This document shows, in pieces, positions 26,286-34,523 of a stretch of DNA of 64,000 nt. The position numbers were made by a program, and so were the translations under genes. How positions within the stretch are numbered: position 1 is the first letter of the stretch; every line of letters begins with the position of its first letter. The notes beneath the pieces are model-generated. The model had not been told where the DNA came from and did not search any database. It was given only the letters and a program-made list of their open reading frames with translations. The stretch comes from UBA2991 sp965231185 (GTDB taxonomy: Bacteria; Chloroflexota; Dehalococcoidia; Tepidiformales; Tepidiformaceae). Where the stretch lies: positions 930,001-994,000 of the forward strand of contig OZ246422.1 in assembly GCA_965231185.1 (NCBI GenBank), given 5' to 3'.

Positions 26286-27515
26286 ATGGCGATCACGTAC
26301 CGGGTGTTCACCGAAGACGACTGGGGTGAGTGGGTCGCCGCCGGCAACCGCGCCTTTCTTGAAAACCCCGAGAGCAGCAGCGGCTGGCCCCAAACGGTCC
26401 GCCCCCTCATCGAGTTCGACCGCGGCATCGTCGCCCGCGACGGCGATGAACTGGTCGGGAGGACGCAGGCCATCTCCTTCTCCATGAGCGTCCCCGGCGG
26501 CGAACTGCCCACGGCGGGCGTCACCGGCGTCACCGTGTCCCCCACGCACCGCCGCCGTGGCATCCTCACCGAGCTCATGCGCCGCCAGCTCGACGACATT
26601 CGTGATCGCGGCGAGCCGCTTGCCGCACTCTGGTCGTCCGAGACCCTCATCTATGGTCGCTTCGGCTACGGCCTCGCCGCGCAGTCCGACCGCGCCAGCA
26701 TCGATCGCCGCCACACCGAGTTCCGCGCGGAAGTCCCCGAGGCCCCCGGCGAGGTCCGCTTCGTCGACTCCGACGCCGCCCTCGAACGCTGGCCGCCCCT
26801 CTACGAACGGCTGCGCGAGTCCCGCCCCGGCATGATGAACCGTATCCCCGGCCACTGGAGCGCCTTCATCATCCCCCGCGCCGAGAAGCCCGAGGGTGGC
26901 TTCTCCAGGCGTCAGTACGTCGAGTACACCGGCGCCGATGGCCCCGAGGGCTACGCCATCTACGCCGCCAAGAGCGACTGGCCCGAGGGGGTTCCGCGGG
27001 GAACCGTGCGCGTCCACGAGCTGGTCGCGAAGAGCCCCGCCGTTGAGGCCACTCTCTGGCGCTACCTCTTCGGCATCGACCTCGTCGAGACGATCGAGGC
27101 CGGCAACCGTCCGCCCGACGATCCCCTGCTCTGGATGCTGGCCGACCTCCGCCACCTTCGCCGCCTGCGTCGCGACACCCTCTGGCTGCGCATCTTCGAT
27201 GTGCCCAAGGCCCTCGAGGGTCGTTCGTACCTGGCCGATGGGCGCCTCGTCCTCGATGTGCGCGACCCCTTCGGCCCCTGGGCCGCCGGCCGCTTCGAGC
27301 TCGTCGTCGAAGGCGGCAACGCGTCCTGCCGCCCCACCACCGCCGAGCCGGACGTGACCCTCGGCGCCGAAGACCTCGCGGCGGTCTACCTCGGCGGTGT
27401 CGCCCCCTCGGTGCTCGCCCGCGCCGGGAGGATCCAGGGCTCGCCCGAGGCCCTGCAGCTCGCCGACACGCTCTTCGCCTGGCACATCGCCCCCTGGTGC
27501 GCCGACCAGTTCTAG
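26286..27515 (+). CDS. Eis-like GNAT N-acetyltransferase
   Basis: A 409-residue protein with the three-part Eis layout. The N-terminal GNAT domain has acetyl-CoA motif VTVSPTHRRRGILTELM at about residues 87-103. A second degenerate GNAT domain covers about 150-290, and a C-terminal sterol-carrier-like domain follows (RFELVVEGGNASCRPTT to AVYLGGVAPSVLARAGRI). Eis proteins acetylate amines including aminoglycosides; the usual C-terminal carboxylate ends here as ADQF. A TTG one codon upstream is possible, but the ATG at 26286 has the -10 spacing seen elsewhere. It is divergent from the short crotonase gene. Confidence 0.88.
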   Translation: MAITYRVFTEDDWGEWVAAGNRAFLENPESSSGWPQTVRPLIEFDRGIVARDGDELVGRTQAISFSMSVPGGELPTAGVTGVTVSPTHRRRGILTELMRRQLDDIRDRGEPLAALWSSETLIYGRFGYGLAAQSDRASIDRRHTEFRAEVPEAPGEVRFVDSDAALERWPPLYERLRESRPGMMNRIPGHWSAFIIPRAEKPEGGFSRRQYVEYTGADGPEGYAIYAAKSDWPEGVPRGTVRVHELVAKSPAVEATLWRYLFGIDLVETIEAGNRPPDDPLLWMLADLRHLRRLRRDTLWLRIFDVPKALEGRSYLADGRLVLDVRDPFGPWAAGRFELVVEGGNASCRPTTAEPDVTLGAEDLAAVYLGGVAPSVLARAGRIQGSPEALQLADTLFAWHIAPWCADQF

Positions 27516-27525
27516 CGGGGTGGAC

Positions 27526-27828
27526 CTACCCGTCGTCCTCTGAAGCGGTCGGCAGTTCTCGAACGGAGGCTCCGACCTTCCGGTCGGCCGTGGCGAGGTC
27601 GAACTGAGCCTGCAGGTTCATCCAGAACTGAGGCTCCATCCCAAACCAGTGACCCAACCGGAGGGCAGTGTCCCCACTGATCGAGCGCTTGCCCGCCACG
27701 ATCTGGCTGATGCGGTTCGGTGGTACGCGAATCTGGCGTGCGAAGGCGCTCTGGCTCACGCCCAGCTCCTCCAACTCGCCCTTCAGGACGTCCCCCGGAT
27801 GGACGGCCCTCCTGAATAGTTTCTCCAA
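27526..27828 (-). CDS. higA: HigA-type antitoxin (XRE helix-turn-helix)
   Basis: A 100-residue HigA antidote. The N-terminus RRAVHPGDVLKGELEELGVS leads into the helix-turn-helix SQSAFARQIRVPPNRISQIV and AGKRSISGDTALRLGHWFGM. The start is a TTG with AGGAG six bases upstream. HigA normally follows higB, but only a scrap of a possible toxin precedes it, directly abutting a heptamer repeat. It therefore appears to be an orphan that may regulate other promoters. Confidence 0.85.
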   Translation of the reverse strand: MEKLFRRAVHPGDVLKGELEELGVSQSAFARQIRVPPNRISQIVAGKRSISGDTALRLGHWFGMEPQFWMNLQAQFDLATADRKVGASVRELPTASEDDG

Positions 27829-27837
27829 TTTGCTCTC

Positions 27838-27885
27838 CTACCCGCGTCGACGGTAGACCCCTGTATGCAGTACGTCTAGCGTCAC
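27838..27885 (-). pseudogene. Possible toxin remnant upstream of higA
   Basis: A short frame VTLDVLHTGVYRRRG ends in TAG overlapping the higA ribosome-binding site, where a HigB toxin would normally end. Immediately upstream (27886) the heptanucleotide repeat begins and no longer gene can be traced. It may be the last codons of a toxin cut by the repeat, or chance. Confidence 0.25.
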
Positions 27886-27927
27886 GACCACCGACCACCG
27901 ACCACCGACCACCGACCACCGACCACC
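27886..27927. repeat. Heptanucleotide tandem repeat, six perfect copies
   Basis: GACCACC repeated six times without error. It is followed by CTAACCAACAGCCACTAATC and the recJ stop. The unit equals the reverse complement of that at 24197-24224. Such 7-mer arrays resemble the short tandemly repeated repetitive sequences of cyanobacteria. Confidence 0.9.
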
Positions 27928-27954
27928 GCCCTGCCGTCCACTAACCAACAGCCA

Positions 27955-29658
27955 CTAATCACCAAGCGCCAGCCCCCTCCGCTCCGCGCTTGGTGCGAAG
28001 TCCAGCACCTCCAACTCCATGCGGTCGCCCTTCCACTCGCGGCTGAGCGAATAGACGATGTCCAGCTCCCCGGCCAGCTCCGCCTCCCCCATGCGGAAGG
28101 CGATCCCCGGCCAGGTCGACGCGCCCTCTCGCACCTTCAGCTTCAGGTGGCTCCCGTCCGACCCCACCCGACGGCTGTCCCGCAGCTCGACGTTCCGGCT
28201 CAGCAGCACCGGACGCCGGTTCCCGTGACCGCACGGCTCGAACTGCGTCAGCCCCCGGATCTCCACGCCCGCAAGCGCCCCCAGTGAGGTCTCCGCGTCG
28301 ATCGTCATCGTCGGGCGCAGGTCCTCCGGGGCAAGTTGCTCCGCGGCCGTGTTCACGATCCGCTCGCGGAACAGGTCGAGGTTCTCGTTGCGAATCGTGA
28401 GTCCCGCTGCCGCCCGATGGCCGCCGTGTCGCACCAGCAGGTCCGACTCCTTCCGGATCGCCCGCACGATGTCGAAGTCGCCAAAGGTGCGGGCGCTCGC
28501 GCGGCTCGTCTCCGGCCCCTGCTCGTACACGATCGCTGGGCGGCTCCGCGCCTCTGCCAGCCGCCCCGCAATGATCCCGATGATGCCCGCGTGCATCTTC
28601 CCGCTGCCCACCATGGTCAGGGGGTCGTCACTCGCGCCCAGCAAGCTTTCCGCCTCCAGCAGCCCCTGCTCGCACTCCGCCTGACGCTGTCGGTTGAGCT
28701 GGTCCAGCTCCTCCGCCACCAGTCGCGCCGCCATCGGCGTCTCCGCCAGCAGCAGGTCGAGGGCGGTCTGTGCGTGCTTCATCCGGCCCGCCGCGTTCAG
28801 CCGCGGACCCAGCCCGAACCCGAGCGTCTCCGCCCGGATGCGACCCGCGCTCGTGCCCGCGATCGCCGCCAGCGCCTCCACCCCCGGCCGTGGCGAGGTC
28901 CGCATGTGTTCGAGCCCCGCCGTCACGATTGCGCGGTTCTCGTCCTCCAGCGGGGCCACGTCCACCACCGTCCCCAGCGCGACCAGGTCGAGGAAGTCGC
29001 GCTCCGGTAGCTCCCGCCCCAGCGACTCGTACAGGGCCTGCAGGAAGCGGTAGGCCACCCCCACCGCCGCCAGCTCCGTGAACGGGTAGGGCGAGCCCTC
29101 CCGCTTCGGGTTGATCACCGCCAACGCCGCGGGGAGCTCCTGCGGCACCGTGTGGTGGTCGAGCACGATCACGTCCGCCCCGATGCTGTTCGCGTGCGCG
29201 ATCTCGGCCACCGAGCTCGTGCCGCAATCCGCGCTGATGAGCAGCCCCGCCCCCGCCTCGCGCAGATGGTCGACGGCGTTCACATTCAGGCCGTACCCCT
29301 CCGTGAAACGGTCCGGCAGGTACGGGATCGTCGTGGCCCCCAGACGCTCGAGCGCGAGCTTCAGGAGCGCGATCGAGGTCACCCCGTCCACGTCGAAATC
29401 CCCGAACAGCGCGATCGTCTCGTGTGCCTCGATCGCCTCGCGTGTGCGTCGTAGGGCTTGCTCGATGCCCGGCAGCAGGAGCGGATCGTGCCGAGCTTCC
29501 AGGTGGGGCTTGTAGAAGCGCTCCGCCGCGTCGCGCGTGGTGATGCCCCGCGCCGCCAGCACCGTCCCCACCACCGGCGGGAGGTTGGGCAGCCGTTCCT
29601 GGTGCGCGAAGGCGCGACGCAGCTTCCAGCGCGGAGCCGGCCGCGCTGGCCCCGTCAT
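27955..29658 (-). CDS. recJ: Single-stranded-DNA-specific exonuclease RecJ
   Basis: A 567-residue 5'-3' single-strand exonuclease for recombination and repair. Manganese ligands lie in FGDFDVDG (Asp87, Asp89, Asp91), SADCGTS and LDHH (167-169). The DHHA1 block HGGHRAAAG is near residue 415, and an OB-fold C-terminus follows. The length matches the core RecJ family. The ATG overlaps the fabF stop (ATGA, 29655-29658), so recJ is translated with fabF. The pairing with fatty-acid genes is probably operon convenience. Confidence 0.95.
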   Translation of the reverse strand: MTGPARPAPRWKLRRAFAHQERLPNLPPVVGTVLAARGITTRDAAERFYKPHLEARHDPLLLPGIEQALRRTREAIEAHETIALFGDFDVDGVTSIALLKLALERLGATTIPYLPDRFTEGYGLNVNAVDHLREAGAGLLISADCGTSSVAEIAHANSIGADVIVLDHHTVPQELPAALAVINPKREGSPYPFTELAAVGVAYRFLQALYESLGRELPERDFLDLVALGTVVDVAPLEDENRAIVTAGLEHMRTSPRPGVEALAAIAGTSAGRIRAETLGFGLGPRLNAAGRMKHAQTALDLLLAETPMAARLVAEELDQLNRQRQAECEQGLLEAESLLGASDDPLTMVGSGKMHAGIIGIIAGRLAEARSRPAIVYEQGPETSRASARTFGDFDIVRAIRKESDLLVRHGGHRAAAGLTIRNENLDLFRERIVNTAAEQLAPEDLRPTMTIDAETSLGALAGVEIRGLTQFEPCGHGNRRPVLLSRNVELRDSRRVGSDGSHLKLKVREGASTWPGIAFRMGEAELAGELDIVYSLSREWKGDRMELEVLDFAPSAERRGLALGD

Positions 29659-30899
29659 GCCGAGGTCGAGTGCTGGCGGAAGATGAGCGAGCTGTTGTGC
29701 CCTCCGAACCCGAATGCGTTCGTCATCACCGCCCGTAGCGGCGCCGAACGCGCGGTGTTGGGGACGTAGTCGAGGTCGCAGTCGGGGTCGGGCGTCTCGT
29801 AGTTGATCGTCGGTGGGATGGCGCTGTGCCGGAGCGCTTGGATCGCGATTCCCGCCTCCACCGCGCCCGCCGCTCCCAGCAGGTGCCCCATCGCCGACTT
29901 TGTCGAGCTCGTCGGCAGGGTATAGGCGTACTCGCCGAAGACGCGCTTCACGGCCATCGTCTCGAACTTGTCGTTGAGTGGTGTCGAGGTGCCGTGCGCA
30001 TTCAGGTAGTCGATGTCGTCCGGCAAGGCCCCCGCCTCGTCGAGCGCCGCCTGCATCGCCAGCGTCGCCCCGGAGGCGTCCTCCGCCGGCTGCGTCACGT
30101 GGAAGGCATCGCTCGTTGCCCCGTAACCCGCGAGTTCGGCCAGCACCGTCGCCCCTCGCGCCAGGGCGTGCTCCTCCGCTTCCAGCAGCAGAACGCCCGC
30201 CCCCTCTCCTATCACAAAGCCGTCCCGGTTCAGGTCGAAGGGCCGTGAGGCCGTCTTCGGATCCCTCGATTCCGTGAGCGCCTTGGCCGCCGCGAAGCCT
30301 GCCACCACCAGTGGGGAGATCGCCGCCTCGGCACCGCCCGCCACCGTTACGTCCACCTCCCCCCGCCGGATCATCGCCGCCCCCACGCCGATCGCGTCCG
30401 CCCCGCTGGCGCAGGCGCTCGTCACGGAGAAGTTGGCGGCCTTCGCCCCCAGCCGGATGCTCAGCCCGCCCGAGGCCATGTCCGCCAGCATCTGCGTCAT
30501 CAGGAACGGACTCACCCGCCCCGGACCGCGCTCCCGCAGCACCTCGTTCTCGCGCGCCATCGTCAGCACCCCACCGATCGCCGTGCCGATGATCGTCGCC
30601 GTCCGGTGTCCGTCTGCCGCGGGAGTCTCGTACTTCGCCTGCCGCAGCGCCTCGTCCGCCGCCACGTAGGCGAACTGCATGAAGCGGTCCGACCGGCGCG
30701 CCTCCTTGCGTTCGAGGAAGGCCGTGGGGTCGAAATCCTGGACCTCGGCGCCTACGACGTCGCCGAAGCGCTCGTCCCTGAAGCTCTCGACCAGCCGTAC
30801 GCCCGAGCGACCGGCGAGTAGGGCTTCCCAGGTCGCCTGCGCATCAAGCCCTAGTGGCGTGACCATGCCCAGACCGGTAACGACGACGCGTCTGCTCAT
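29655..30899 (-). CDS. fabF: 3-oxoacyl-ACP synthase II
   Basis: A 414-residue beta-ketoacyl-ACP synthase that elongates acyl-ACP with malonyl-ACP. The Cys-His-His triad is visible: Cys163 in TSACASG, a His in NAHGTSTPLND and another in KSAMGHLLGAAGAVE. The N-terminus RRVVVTGLGMVTPLG is typical. The length is normal. It lies downstream of nnr and acpS on the same strand, linking acyl-carrier-protein activation with chain elongation. TATAGT about 30 bases upstream of the ATG could be a -10 element for an internal promoter. Confidence 0.95.
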   Translation of the reverse strand: MSRRVVVTGLGMVTPLGLDAQATWEALLAGRSGVRLVESFRDERFGDVVGAEVQDFDPTAFLERKEARRSDRFMQFAYVAADEALRQAKYETPAADGHRTATIIGTAIGGVLTMARENEVLRERGPGRVSPFLMTQMLADMASGGLSIRLGAKAANFSVTSACASGADAIGVGAAMIRRGEVDVTVAGGAEAAISPLVVAGFAAAKALTESRDPKTASRPFDLNRDGFVIGEGAGVLLLEAEEHALARGATVLAELAGYGATSDAFHVTQPAEDASGATLAMQAALDEAGALPDDIDYLNAHGTSTPLNDKFETMAVKRVFGEYAYTLPTSSTKSAMGHLLGAAGAVEAGIAIQALRHSAIPPTINYETPDPDCDLDYVPNTARSAPLRAVMTNAFGFGGHNSSLIFRQHSTSA

Positions 30900-30936
30900 G
30901 TTTCTGCCCGGAATCCTGCTGGATCGCGACTATACA

Positions 30937-32490
30937 TCAGGCCTCCACGATCTCCCGGACAACCCTCGGGAGCCGGGCGGCGATCTCCCCCGCCAGCAGA
31001 CCGCTCACGCCGTATTCCGAGCGCAACGCCTCACCTACGGCAGCGTGCAGGTAGACCCCAAGCGCGGCCGCGTCGAACGGCGCCAATCCCTGCGCCAGGT
31101 AGCCCGCGACCATCCCCGCAAGCACGTCGCCGCTTCCCGCGGTGGCCAGCAGCGGGTTCGCGAACGGCGAGATGCGCGCCCGTCCCTCCGTGTCCGCCAC
31201 CACGGTGTGCGCCCCCTTCAGCGCGACCGCGCAGCCGTAGCGCCCCGCCGCCTCCCGCGCCGCCCCCACCCGGTTCGCCTGGACCTCCGCCACGCTCGAC
31301 CCCAGCAGCCGCGCCATCTCCCCGGGATGCGGCGTCAGGACTGCGCCTGCGGGCGTGCGCTCGGCCCCGTCTTCCAGCGCCGCCACCACGTTCAGCGCGT
31401 CCGCGTCGATCACTATGCGCCCCGCCACGTCTTCCTCGGCGTCCGGCAGTAGCGCCCAGACCAGCGCACGCGTCTCGGCCGTGTGTCCCAGCCCCGGCCC
31501 GATGACACCTGCGTCGAAACCGCCCCACTCCCTCCGCAGCGCCAGCGCCGACTCGCCTGTGAGGCCACCGTCCTCCGCCGCTTCCTGCGGGAGCCACGTC
31601 GCCTCCGCCGCGGCAGGCGCGATGGAGGCGATGACCGGTTCCGGGCACGCGATCGTCACGAGCCCCGCTCCCGCCCGGTAGGCCGCCGTCGCCGCCAGCG
31701 CGGGCGCCCCCCGGTAGCGGGAGCAGCCCCCCACCACCAGCACCTTCCCGAAGGTGCCCTTGTTCGCATCCTCCGGGCGTGGAGGCAGCGCCTCCCGCGC
31801 CCAGCGCGACGTGATCAGCTCAAGCGAGGCCGCCTCCATCGCCTCCGCCGGAATCCCGATGTCGACCACCTGCACGCGCCCCACCACGCCGCTCCCCATC
31901 GCCTGGTACATCCCCACCTTCGGCAGCCCGAACGTCACTGTCAGGTCTGCCGCCACCGTCAGCGGGTCGACCCCGCCCCCGTCCGCGTCGAGCCCCGTCG
32001 GCAGGTCGATCGCGAGCACCTTCGGCGGACGCGCGCCCGCGCGCGTTTCCGCCAGCGCGAGCAGCGCCTCCCCGATTGGCTCGTCCGCCGCCAACGCTCG
32101 CGCCTTCCCCACGCCCAGCAGCGCATCGACCACCAGGTCCGCATCCGCCATCCGGGGAAGCGCCGCGGCTGCCTCCTCCCCCTGCGCCACCCCCACTTCG
32201 CGCGCCGTCAGTTCCTGCAGGTTCGAGTCCTCACTGCGGCCCCGCGGCGCCAGGACGGACACATCCGCCCCCCAGTCGTACAGGTGTCGTGCGGCCACCA
32301 GCCCATCGCCACCGTTGTTTCCCGGTCCGGCCAGCACGACGATCCGCCGCCCCTCGAGCGTCCCCAGCAGCATCCACGCTTCCTGCGCCGAGGCCAGGCC
32401 GGCCTCCTCCATCAGTTGCGCCTCGCTCGTACCCGCCGCGATTGCGGCGCGCTCCATCGCGCGCATCTCTTCAACGGTCACCAACTTCAC
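30937..32490 (-). CDS. nnr: Bifunctional NAD(P)H-hydrate epimerase/ADP-dependent dehydratase
   Basis: A 517-residue fusion that repairs hydrated NAD(P)H. The N-terminal YjeF epimerase domain (about 1-215) has VLAGPGNNGGDGLVAARHL. The C-terminal ribokinase-like dehydratase domain has VVGGCSRYRGAPALAATAAY, TPHPGEMARLL and ATAGSGDVLAGMVAGYLA with the catalytic Asp. The start is a GTG with GGGGAGG seven bases upstream. acpS lies 67 bases upstream, a common pairing. Confidence 0.95.
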   Translation of the reverse strand: MKLVTVEEMRAMERAAIAAGTSEAQLMEEAGLASAQEAWMLLGTLEGRRIVVLAGPGNNGGDGLVAARHLYDWGADVSVLAPRGRSEDSNLQELTAREVGVAQGEEAAAALPRMADADLVVDALLGVGKARALAADEPIGEALLALAETRAGARPPKVLAIDLPTGLDADGGGVDPLTVAADLTVTFGLPKVGMYQAMGSGVVGRVQVVDIGIPAEAMEAASLELITSRWAREALPPRPEDANKGTFGKVLVVGGCSRYRGAPALAATAAYRAGAGLVTIACPEPVIASIAPAAAEATWLPQEAAEDGGLTGESALALRREWGGFDAGVIGPGLGHTAETRALVWALLPDAEEDVAGRIVIDADALNVVAALEDGAERTPAGAVLTPHPGEMARLLGSSVAEVQANRVGAAREAAGRYGCAVALKGAHTVVADTEGRARISPFANPLLATAGSGDVLAGMVAGYLAQGLAPFDAAALGVYLHAAVGEALRSEYGVSGLLAGEIAARLPRVVREIVEA

Positions 32491-32557
32491 TGCAACGCCT
32501 CCCTGCCTGTCCGAAGCTCGACACGAGGCATGGTGGAAACCGGGCGCGCCTCAAGAT

Positions 32558-33004
32558 TCAACGGAGGCCCTCCTCGCGTACGAGCCGCTGCGCGGCTTCG
32601 CCCATGCGGGGCGTGTCTTCCGCTTCCGTGAGCGCTCGTTCGCCCACTACCGAAGCCATCGCGAACTCCTTTGAGTGCGTCAGGCTGATGTCGAGGCCTC
32701 GAAGCTCGATGCGCTCGGCCCGTCCTGCTCCCCGCTGGTAGAGGAACACCAGGGGCTTCCCCCGCCGGTTCGGCAGCACCTCGATGTCGCGCCACCCGAC
32801 GCCCCGCACGCCCGTGCCCAGCGCCTTCATCACCGCCTCCTTGGCGGCGAAGCGCGCCGCCAGCTCCGGCACGCGCCCGCGGCAATGGCGCACCTCGTCG
32901 TCCGTAAACACCCGCCGCAGAAAGCGCTCCCCGTGCCGGTCGAGCACCGCCCGCACGCGAGCGATCTCGATGATGTCGATGCCATGGGCGAACTTGCGCG
33001 CCAT
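32558..33004 (-). CDS. acpS: Holo-[acyl-carrier-protein] synthase
   Basis: A 148-residue phosphopantetheinyl transferase that converts apo-ACP to holo-ACP. The magnesium ligands are Asp10 in HGIDIIEIARV and the Glu in RFAAKEAVMKAL. ISLTHSKEFAMASVV is the usual C-terminal block. It is slightly long at the C-terminus compared with the common 120-130 residues. The ATG has no ribosome-binding site but TAGGAT lies six bases upstream. folD diverges 53 bases away. Confidence 0.95.
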   Translation of the reverse strand: MARKFAHGIDIIEIARVRAVLDRHGERFLRRVFTDDEVRHCRGRVPELAARFAAKEAVMKALGTGVRGVGWRDIEVLPNRRGKPLVFLYQRGAGRAERIELRGLDISLTHSKEFAMASVVGERALTEAEDTPRMGEAAQRLVREEGLR

Positions 33005-33010
33005 CCAACG

Positions 33011-33016
33011 ATCCTA
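33011..33016 (-). promoter_or_regulatory. -10-like hexamer six bases before acpS
   Basis: TAGGAT on the minus strand, then CGTTGG and ATG. Confidence 0.4.
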
Positions 33017-33045
33017 GCCCCTCGCCCTTCCCCACGCCCGGCCCG

Positions 33046-33051
33046 TACCCT
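33046..33051 (+). promoter_or_regulatory. -10-like hexamer six bases before folD
   Basis: TACCCT, then TGCGGC and GTG. The match to a consensus -10 is weak; the spacing is what draws attention. Confidence 0.25.
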
Positions 33052-33057
33052 TGCGGC

Positions 33058-33957
33058 GTGACCGCCACCATCATCGACGGACGCGCTATCGCCGCCGATC
33101 TCCGCGCCGATCTCGCGGGCGAGGTCGCCGACCTCACCGCCGCTGGCGTGACGCCCGGCCTCGCCGCCGTCCTCGTCGGCGATGACCCTGGCTCCGTCAG
33201 CTACGTTACGGCCAAGGCTCAGGCCTGCGCCGAGATCGGCATCTTCTCCGAGACCATCCGCCTCCCCGCCGATATCTCTCAGGAAGCCCTCCTCGGTCGC
33301 ATCGCCGATCTCAACGCCGACCCGCGCTTCCACGCCATCCTTCAGCAGCTCCCGCTCCCCGCTCACATCGACGAGCGCGCGATCCTCGACGCCATCGACC
33401 CCGCCAGGGATGTCGATGGCCTCCACCCCGCCAACCTCGGCCGCCTCCTGCGCGGCGAGACCAGCGGCCCCATCCCCTGCACGCCCCACGGCGTGATGCA
33501 CCTCCTCGCCCGCTCGGGCGTCGACCCCGCCGGGACCCACGCCGTCGTCGTCGGGCGCTCGTCGCTCGTCGGCCGACCCCTCGCGGTTCTCCTCGCAAAC
33601 AAGGCCGCCGGGGCGAACGCCACCGTCACCCTCTGCCACACCGGCACCACCGACCTCGCCCCCCACACCCGCACCGCCGACATCCTCGTGGTCGCCGCCG
33701 GCCGCCCCGGTACGGTCACCGCCGGCATGGTGAAGCCCGGCGCCACCGTCATCGACGTCGGCACGAACCGCATCGACGACGCTTCCCGCAAGCGTGGCTG
33801 GCGTCTCGTGGGCGACGTTGACTTCGCAGGCGTCTCCGCGGTCGCCGGACGCATCACGAAGGTCCCCGGGGGCGTCGGCCCCATGACCATCGCCATGCTC
33901 CTCGCCAACACTGTCCGCGCCGCCCGCGTCGCCGCCCCTGGCCAGAGACGGGGCTGA
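33058..33957 (+). CDS. folD: Bifunctional methylenetetrahydrofolate dehydrogenase/cyclohydrolase
   Basis: A 299-residue FolD interconverting 5,10-methylene- and 10-formyl-tetrahydrofolate with NADP. Conserved parts include SVSYVTAKAQACAEIGI (Tyr and Lys of the active site), QLPLPAHID, CTPHGVMHLL, VVGRSSLVGRPLAVLL (nucleotide-binding) and KVPGGVGPMTIAML. The length is normal. The start is a GTG with no ribosome-binding site. It is divergent from acpS and followed by the coiled-coil gene. Confidence 0.95.
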   Translation: MTATIIDGRAIAADLRADLAGEVADLTAAGVTPGLAAVLVGDDPGSVSYVTAKAQACAEIGIFSETIRLPADISQEALLGRIADLNADPRFHAILQQLPLPAHIDERAILDAIDPARDVDGLHPANLGRLLRGETSGPIPCTPHGVMHLLARSGVDPAGTHAVVVGRSSLVGRPLAVLLANKAAGANATVTLCHTGTTDLAPHTRTADILVVAAGRPGTVTAGMVKPGATVIDVGTNRIDDASRKRGWRLVGDVDFAGVSAVAGRITKVPGGVGPMTIAMLLANTVRAARVAAPGQRRG

Positions 33958-34006
33958 TTCGCCCCACCGCTGGCTCTCGAACACCTGTCCTTAGGCGGAG
34001 GTCACG

Positions 34007-34035
34007 TTTGCAGATGGCAATGGAAGTGGTATCGT
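34007..34035 (+). promoter_or_regulatory. Predicted promoter of the coiled-coil repeat gene, leaderless arrangement
   Basis: TTTGCA at 34007-34012 and TATCGT at 34030-34035, spaced by 17 bases. The -10 ends six bases before the ATG at 34042. Confidence 0.45.
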
Positions 34036-34041
34036 GCCCGC

Positions 34042-34491
34042 ATGGCGCAGCCTGTACGAATCTCCGCTGACTCTCCTGCAACATTGGGCGACCTCAACGC
34101 CGCCGTCCAAGCCCTCTCGGATCACTTCGACGGGAAGCTGCAGGACCTGTCCGACCGCTTCGACGGGAAGCTGCAGGATCTGTCCGACCGCTTCGACGGG
34201 AAGCTGCAGGATCTGTCCGACCGCTTCGACGGGAAGCTGCAGGATCTGTCCGACCGCTTCGACGGGAAGCTGCAGGGTCTCTCCGACCGCTTCGACGGGA
34301 AGCTGGATTCCCTGGAATCCAGACTCTCTGGGCGCATCGATGGGCTTGAGGCGAAGCTCGACGCGCATGCAACCGACACACGGCGCCTACTCCTTGTGAT
34401 CGTGGAGAAGCTCTTCACCCCGGAGGAACTCGATGCGGCCCTGGCTCGACAGGGCGAGGGCAACAACGGCTCGCCAGAATCTGGCGGCTAG
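34042..34491 (+). CDS. Coiled-coil protein built from hendecad repeats
   Basis: A 149-residue protein with no recognised domain. Residues 1-28 are a short head. Residues 29-94 are six 11-residue repeats: four FDGKLQDLSDR, then FDGKLQGLSDR, then FDGKLDSLESR. Residues 95-149 continue helically and end in LLLVIVEKLFTPEELDAALA and a polar tail. Hydrophobic residues fall at positions 1, 5 and 8 of each unit, the pattern of a right-handed hendecad coiled coil. The DNA repeats are almost perfect, so the copy number may vary between strains. It lies between folD and prfB and has its own promoter. It could be an oligomerising scaffold or a phage-tail-fibre-like rod. Confidence 0.75.
   Translation: MAQPVRISADSPATLGDLNAAVQALSDHFDGKLQDLSDRFDGKLQDLSDRFDGKLQDLSDRFDGKLQDLSDRFDGKLQGLSDRFDGKLDSLESRLSGRIDGLEAKLDAHATDTRRLLLVIVEKLFTPEELDAALARQGEGNNGSPESGG
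34126..34323 (+). repeat. 33-bp in-frame tandem repeat, six units
   Basis: Units begin at 34126, 34159, 34192, 34225, 34258 and 34291 with TTCGACGGGAAGCTG. Units 2-4 are identical; unit 1 differs by one silent base and units 5 and 6 diverge. The recent, homogeneous expansion lies wholly inside the coiled-coil gene. Confidence 0.95.
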
Positions 34492-34523
34492 CCCCTCGAC
34501 CCAATCCTTGGGACACTGGGCCC

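Noticed and set aside
27886..27927. Heptamer array considered as a CRISPR or replication-origin iteron
   Set aside because: Seven-base units without spacers, no DnaA boxes and no cas or rep gene nearby.
34126..34323. Regularly spaced repeats that might suggest CRISPR
   Set aside because: Units are contiguous without spacers, in frame, and encode a regular coiled coil.
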